A stretch of 64,000 nt of DNA, taken from Sclerodactyla briareus (Eukaryota; Echinodermata; Holothuroidea; Dendrochirotida; Sclerodactylidae). The translations under genes and the position numbers were made by a program. Position 1 is the first letter of the stretch. The number at the start of each line of letters is the position of its first letter. The notes under the pieces are model-generated. The model did not search any database. It had not been told where the DNA came from and saw only the letters and a program-made list of their open reading frames with translations. The stretch is taken from the NCBI GenBank assembly GCA_026419785.1, contig JAODTK010000665.1:62001-126000 (forward strand), given 5' to 3'. Below, piece by piece: positions 57,951 through 64,000 of this stretch.

Positions 57951-59358
57951 ATTCTTTGCCTCTATCTTCAAAAACAACATCACCAGTATTACATATGTGT
58001 GTGAGGCCTCCCATGAATGGCCCCTGGGATCAGTAAAAGCAATAGGCCTACATCTATAAAAAGTCTGTTTCATGGCCTCAGTTGAACCTTTCCCAGAGGA
58101 AATTGTTTTTCTGTCACTGCATGGCTCCCCCTGTTAATGCTACAAAAATACCTGAAGGGAGCTTTACAGTGACCCAACATCTTGTTCATTGTGGGGAGGG
58201 GAAAATGCATGAAATTGTTTCTTTTTTTGAGAGGGGTGGGAAATGATGTGTAGAAAGAGATGTTTGGAAAGTCGAATAATAAATGAACTCGTTGTGGCTT
58301 CAAAGCCATCCACTCTCTCATCACAAATGCTTAAATTGGGAGTGGGAAGCCTTTACTTCCTCCTAGCTATGTTCAGATGGAGAGCTCATTTGTATTGCAT
58401 GACTGAGCATGGCTTTTAATTGCTACCCAGACTGGGTGTCTCTTCATTCCCATTCACTGCATTCAACCACTACACAACATTAATGTGCCTGAGGACTCCG
58501 GCGAGTGTTGATCAATGTTCGCTAGAGGCTGTTGGTTTTACTATGGACGGTCAGGCGTGAGGGTGTACACCCTTCAACCTCTCTACCATCACAGTTGCAT
58601 TAGGAGTATGTCTGCTTAGAATATGACAGGGATGAGTTATTGCTAGAATTCTGGGAGTATGAGAGCAGGACTGTATTCTATAGGCTATAAACTACATAAT
58701 ACACAGTCCCACATCCTATGAATTCCTAATAATGGCCTGTTCCCCATTAGTGCCCGATAGAGGTGGGCACTCATTGTGCACAGTTGTCAATTGTATGATG
58801 CGCCCCTCTCCATTACTCTGCTATGACATACCTCAATGAGACAGGGGAGGGGCTGGGGGCATGATTATCATTCTTCTAGAGTGGCAAGCAACTCAGAAAA
58901 TGACTTGTAGACCAGCTTTATTTAATATTCTCCTCAAAATGAGGATTCTGAGATCAGTTTTGCAATTGATGATGTAAGGTGTGTATAGAGTAGATCGAGT
59001 CACTTGGATCTGACAGTCTTGAATTTGTCTGACCATGTTATGGGGTTTTAGGCATATCAGCAATTGACTGAGTGCGAAATAGTGATGTGGACACAAAATT
59101 GGCAAGACTTTAGTCTCCTCATTCATGAGCTTAGTCCCTTCTATGAGGTTTTTTAATTTTCCAAATTCTCATTTATTTCCAGTTTAAGCTGAACTGCCAA
59201 AAATTATGGAGGGCCCTCAACAGAACTGATTCTCCTATGAATTATAAGTGGGTCTCATAGGAAAGTCTGGGGAAAATAAAACTTGCATTTGCTGTGTTTC
59301 CCGCTTGCAACATTTGATTGGTTGTTATTATCATTCTTTTGTCTTACGCTCTGGCCAG

Positions 59359-59452
59359 GATGTCCAGCGGATCAGTGTCGTCAGAAGACCTGGCCAAGCT
59401 GATCAGGGAGAACCAGGTGGAGGGTATGAAACAGGGCGTACCTAAAGTCAGG
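59359..59452 (+). CDS. Candidate first coding exon, gene continues beyond the right edge
   Basis: This is the best-supported protein-coding exon. It is preceded by a pyrimidine-containing acceptor, TTACGCTCTGGCCAG ending at 59,358, and followed by a consensus donor, GTAAGT at 59,453. An ATG occupies exon positions 2-4 (59,360-59,362), and the 31 codons to the donor are open and end in phase 0: MSSGSVSSEDLAKLIREN, then QVEGMKQGVPKVR. Codons are C/G-rich at third positions (GTG, CTG, GCC, AAG, ATC), unlike the AT-rich flanks. If the ATG is the true start, the upstream exon is 5' untranslated; it could also be an internal exon. The end, PKVR, could lead into a KVRVF-type start as in proteins with a DUF4062/NACHT-WD layout, but that is a guess. 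No following exon is recognisable to the end of the window. Confidence 0.65.
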
Positions 59453-59744
59453 GTAAGTAGACATGAGTTGTTGTCAGTACATCACTGAAGAATGTATGTA
59501 GAAATCACACAGATAGAACTTTCTTACAGGTTGTCTGCACCATCCCAGCAGACACATGCGTGTTTCCCTATCAATATTTCTCACAGTGATGATGATCCTT
59601 GGCCGCTCAAGGGTAATTGCATAATTTCATTTGTGTTATTTACTCCAAGTAGCACCCTTCCACACAAAATGTGCAAACTTTCTGGGAGGAATATTATTTA
59701 TTCACTTCATACCCGACAACTTTACCTGTAGACAGTAGACAACT

Positions 59745-59895
59745 AGCATGGCAAAAAGAGAAGGGGATGGGGTGGCCAACCAGGATTTGTGTAATTACCA
59801 GAAGCTCGATATGGTGTCGGTGTATTTGGGTGGGGCGCATAGTCCCTATGGGGTAAGTATTCATAAATTCCACAGATTCCCAAACCCCTTCTGTT
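59745..59895 (+). repeat. Dispersed element related to 57,690-57,950
   Basis: The segment aligns with the right half of the element at 57.7-57.95 kb, including GGGGTAAGTATT and CACAGATT. It lies inside the intron predicted after the exon at 59,359-59,452. The 86-codon frame at 59,748-60,008 across it is not supported as coding. Confidence 0.5.
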
Positions 59896-59899
59896 TTGG

Positions 59900-61860
59900 C
59901 GATTCAGAAGTAATGTGGTATGGAAAGCTATATCCTAATCAGGAGCCTTGCCCTCTGATTCGCTTACCAAACCTGCAATCCTACATTGTACATGGATGCC
60001 TATCGTAGGCTAGGAGAACAATGTTTGATCAAACCAACCATGGGCTTTTTTGTTAACTCCTGAAAGCAAAATGGAGGGCAAAATGGAGCATGCCCTGAAT
60101 TTGACAAGGTTGGAGCGGTCATCACAGAATGAGCACCCTGTCAGATCTTGTCTGGTCTAACAGATCTACGGATACACCTGATTACTGAGGATTAACCGTG
60201 GTCCTCCAGTCATTTGCCTGTTTGGTGCCCTGTTGTGAAGATACACAATACAATTAATCACAACTGATACAAAATTCTGTAAAAAAAAAGGTGTGAACCA
60301 TTTTGTTGGTTTTTTGTTTATTGTGCTACTGTATTTGTCATCCAGTTTACAAGGTGTTGTCCTGTATGGTAATTTAATAGTTCCAATGAGGATGATACAG
60401 CAACTCATAGTAGATTATTCAAAGCAGTGGGACCAGCGTGGTTATGATGTACCAATTATGTTGTACCATCATGTGTCCCAATCAGTTAACTTGATTCTAT
60501 GATTGGATGTTGATTGTAGGCACAATTACAATGTTTTGGTACTGAATACCGGTGGGGGCCACCCTTCCTAATTCCGAGTGCCGGAATGTTACTTTACATA
60601 CCCTTCTTGAGAGCCACGACGAAGTAGGAAGTTTGATTGCAACAGTAAGGCCTGAGCACTCACAACAGCCGCGAAAATTGACTGCACGGGCCACATTTTG
60701 ACTGCGGGTCTGTTGTAATTGCTTATGCCTGCTATATGTATAGCACCTTTGACTCTCATAAGGCTAGGCCCAGTCTGTCATACTTAAGACAGTGGGTTAA
60801 GCTGTGTTCAGGACTGTTCGGGGATGTTGTGACCGTTAGGGGACATTACATGTTGCAAATTTTAGAATTATTTCAGTACATCCCATAGTTAAATTGTCCC
60901 TATTTTATTTCCGCTTGTGAAGGAATACTGACCACCAATCAACCATTGAGCTGGAAATCATTCACTGGCTCTGTATTTTTGCCTCAATTAATTTGAACCT
61001 ATGCGACCCCCACTTAGTTCCAATTCAACCATGTAACTGTCCTGGACAAAGCTTACAAGTGCAGGAAGGTCAACAATCCACTGAGCCCCAATCCTTCTCA
61101 AGCTCATAAGTATGAGCAGTTGCCAGTAGGAAGATCATAAACAGGGCTATCAGTTATGATTTATCCCATAAACCTAAGCCACTGGCACGACCTGATCATA
61201 GGAGATTATCCTCTTAACTGGGCCTAATTATATTTATATAGCCCTATGTATGACATGATGTAGTACCCACCACAGTCACTTTACTCTTGGGACCGTTTAA
61301 GCAGGTCAGCTAAGTCACGTACCCTACCCGAAATCTGGAACAATTGGGGCAGGAAACTCCTTCAGCATGTTGCAAAACAGGTAATTTTGGATAGATTAAA
61401 GCATTTCCCTCAAGGACATTGGTGTGATATGAATGTTGACTGACAACTTGACATTGCCCAAATTTGAAGATAAACAAAAACTTGAGATGGTCTTAATAAT
61501 TCCCTCTGGATCGTGATACTGAAAATTTGAAGGGGAGAGGAAAACTGAGGAAATATATATTGTATTCACCCAATGGGAGCACACTGTGCATAAATGTGAA
61601 GAAAGACTTCTTAGGCATTGTCAAGTGCACAGTGTACTACAAAAATTGTTTCAGAGCAGAAATTACTTTACACCCCATTTATGGCAGACAGGGGAAGTGT
61701 TTTTGTGGCTGTCGATCAGCAAGCCACAAAAAATTCAACAAAATTGTTGCAGGATCTTCCACGGGACACAAAAAATTAGTCAAAAGGCCAAGTGCCTCCT
61801 TTATTGGGGAATGATCTTCTATTACGAATGAATATGGTTTAGCTAGATACATTATCTTAT
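59900..61860. other. Unassigned DNA, probable intron
   Basis: If the exon at 59,359 is real, this is its downstream intron. The only frame worth noting is 61,527-61,814 (95 codons, including KCFCGCRSASHKKFNK), overlapped by an 81-codon frame in another phase; neither has a recognised domain. Confidence 0.4.
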
Positions 61861-61867
61861 TCTTTAT

Positions 61868-63070
61868 TATATCCCCGCAACCTGTATGTTGGGATATATG
61901 GGGGGTTTTGGCCGCATGTGGCACGCCGTATCCGCCGCCGCCGGCTCCGTCGCCGGCCCCGCCGCCGCCGCCGGAAACTTAGGCGGGTAGTAGCGTTCTC
62001 ATTCTTTAACCCTTTATCCAATTGACCCAAAACTTGGTACCACATGTCGTATGAGTAAAATCTCGGATAAGTCGGAAAATGGGCTATATCGTATATTTGT
62101 TTGCCCTCTATTTTGCGAGGTTTCACAAAAATTTTCAAGTTCGTGCGATTTTTACACGAAACGTTGGTGGTTGGGGTAGTTTGTTGAGCGGAAAAACATG
62201 GCGACATTCAGGTCATCCGAGGTTCAAGTTTGCATTCCTTTGTGCCAGTAGCCTAATTATAGCAGAATGTTTGTGATATTTCAAACTTTCTTGGATTTCA
62301 TGAACTGGTGATGATAGGGCCAACTATAAGTGCAGATGAATTTTCCCAATGTCGCCGAGGTCACTGGAGGTCATAGTGCATGGACTAATTTGCATAATAG
62401 TTGGCTCAATTAGCAATTAGGCAAATTATAAAATTTGTTGGATTCTCACGAAACTTGGGGGAGTAAGACCTTCTAACAGTCTGATAAATTTATTCAATGC
62501 GTGAAATCACTAAAGTCAATTATGTGTGTTTAATTTACATATTCGTTAGCATAAAGAAAATTAATGCAATCTATTTTCTCAACTTTTAGGGATTTGACGA
62601 AACTTTGTGAAATAGGACATACTACCAGTCCTGAAAATGTATTCAATAGCTTCGAGATCACTGAGGGTAATTGTGGACTAATTTGCATATTAGTTGTCTG
62701 ATCCGTCAAAATGATGAGTTTAATACTTTTTTAGCAATAACATTGGACTTGTTCATTGGAATGCAATATGTCTAGGAGGGATGACATCACATGGAGTTAT
62801 TGTAACAATTTTTCTAAAACCGACATGTCTTGAGGTCATTAAAGGTCCACTTAGGGGTCAAAAACTGATTTAGTACTTTTTTCGGCAATAGCACTGAGGG
62901 TGTTCATCAGAATGCAAAATGCTCCTAGGAGTGGATTTTATCACATGGAGAGTAACAATTCTCATAAAAATGTCATATCATTAACGGTAATTCGAGGTCA
63001 CTTAGGGGTCAAAAAACGTTTTTGGCTAAATCGGAGAAGTGACTATCTGCGAAGGCGGAGGTTCATTTCC
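61868..63070 (+). repeat. Hairpin-headed repeat, copy 3
   Basis: The head at 61,868-61,898 reads TATATCCCCGCAAC, a CTGTAT loop, GTTGGGATATA. A GCCGCCGCC block follows (61,933-61,977), then GGAAACTTAGGCGG, CATTCTTTAACCCTTTATCC, GAGTAAAATCTCGGATAAG. The body repeats the same order as copy 2, including TGGATTTCATGAACTGGTG, GGTCACTGGAGGTCATAGTG, ACGAAACTTGGGGGAG, TTGACGAAACTTTGTGAA and a single CATTGGAATGCAATATG plus CATCAGAATGCAAAATGC unit. It ends near 63,070. It gives the unexpanded form against which the 590-bp array of copy 2 can be compared. It encodes no protein. Confidence 0.85.
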
Positions 63071-64000
63071 TGTAAGTTTAAGGTGATGTAGGTTCTTCTA
63101 ATAGTTCTACGTTGAAGGGAGTTTAGTGCCTGGTCAGGCTGGCCTGGCTGGTGGGGTGTGACTGACAGCAACGTGTGGTGACAAGAAATATTGCGCTAAT
63201 TGGCAGTTCACAATAGTTGATGGTATGGCCAGATGCTGGATGAGCTGAGTATTATTGGGTGGATTGGTTCATGGGGGAGATTGTGCGGTGTAACGGGCCG
63301 TCATATTCTTGAAAAATAGCGCCTGCATGCATCATCAGCCCCTGCTGAAAGTGCCTTGAGACGCTGGGCCCGGGTCATTAAAAACTATCAGGTTTAATAG
63401 GGGACAAGTATGAGAGAAACTTTCCCATTGTATTTCCATGGAGTACCCCGAGGTCAGGTGGCTTCTGATGAACTTTCAGGAAGAGAATGAAATGACAATG
63501 GACAGGTGGTGCAGATTCTGGTAGATGGAGTCTGTCTTCACTTCCCCGCTTTGAAACATGTCAGTTGAGTTCCTGAGTGTTGTCCAAGGGCCAAGTTTCA
63601 TTCTCACTCGAGGCAAAAAAAAAAAAAAATGAATGTACATAACTGAGGCATCATCACCTCAGCGTCGCGTGGACAATGTGGAAGGTTACAACAGGAGTAA
63701 AATCTAACTAGGCAATCCAGTTGTATTGTGGTTGGTTGATTAAATCCAAAAAAAAAAAAAACAAACCCAAGGCCTCTCAGAAAAGTGAGTAGTAAAATTT
63801 GATAAATGCCCAACAGTCAAAGCCACAATTTTCCAAAGATGGCAGTCCCTGCTGTCTCAGCTAGGGGCATGGCCGTCAAATGAGCAATCCCAAAATATAG
63901 AAAAAAATGTTGCCTGTTAAGAATTTGGAAGAAATCTGTAATTTAAATTTCCAAATTCCCAGTTAAACTTTGATAGCCAGACTTTGTTATGTACCGACAT
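63071..64000. other. Unassigned DNA, right edge
   Basis: A-runs at about 63,616-63,630 and 63,748-63,761 are the only notable features. I see no exon here. Confidence 0.5.

Noticed and set aside
61527-61814. Cysteine- and lysine-rich 95-codon frame as a small protein
   Set aside because: A second frame over the same bases is also open, and neither has splice or initiation support; it lies in a probable intron.

Overview
The window looks like nuclear DNA of an animal, most likely a marine invertebrate. It has no operon-like packing, no long open reading frame that reads as a complete gene, and no rRNA or complete tRNA. It carries decayed non-LTR retrotransposons (LINEs) of several types, tRNA-derived SINE heads, short inverted-repeat DNA transposons (MITEs), microsatellites and long arrays of degenerate repeats, plus a few sequences with GT-AG splice-site logic. 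Palindromic TAGGCCTA-type motifs and repeats starting with a CCCCGCAA hairpin suggest an echinoderm, hemichordate or similar lineage, but that placement is inference and no species is claimed.

Coding content is very thin. The best exon is at 59,359-59,452 (+): a pyrimidine-containing acceptor, an ATG one base into the exon, 31 open codons and a GTAAGT donor. Its next exon is not recognisable downstream, so the gene probably continues past the right edge. Weaker candidates are a possible last exon at 1,852-2,004 (+), an unidentified minus-strand ORF at 5,237-5,604, and a splice-flanked segment at 23,351-23,511 that may instead be an integrase fossil.

Region by region. 1-7 kb: a LINE 3' end with a (GAT)n tail, the candidate last exon, a tRNA-like remnant, a 214-bp tandem duplication and the unidentified ORF. 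7-28.5 kb: a PIF/Harbinger-type MITE with TAA target duplications, a second palindromic MITE made of TTGGTCAA words, G- and C-tract-rich and GCGCGC-rich transposon pieces, opposed CA and GT tracts, an L1-like reverse transcriptase fragment, a 48-bp tandem repeat, a CACGGACGGGACA motif family, a LINE C-terminal domain ending in (AAT)n, a LINE end with a (TATC)n tail, a SINE, and a TAGGCCTA-dense block. 28.5-40 kb: a 5'-truncated LINE inside a perfect 41-bp target-site duplication, a SINE, and scattered pieces of the AGGTCA-bearing repeats. 40-64 kb: mostly repeat arrays. These are a hairpin-headed family (heads at 40,651 and 61,868, with a third at 31,607), a roughly 590-bp higher-order tandem array, a roughly 150-bp monomer array at 43.4-45.1 kb, a 1.3-kb unit repeated three times at 46.5-50.5 kb, and a 120-144-bp monomer array at 56.4-57.1 kb.

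I found no multi-gene system. The most distinctive signal is the repeat architecture: several unrelated-looking families share monomers of about 130-165 bp, close to nucleosome length. Many of these monomers carry AGGTCA half-sites, some as exact DR1 elements of the kind bound by nuclear receptors. All coordinates and alignments were made by eye, so repeat boundaries are approximate to tens of bases unless given as exact.
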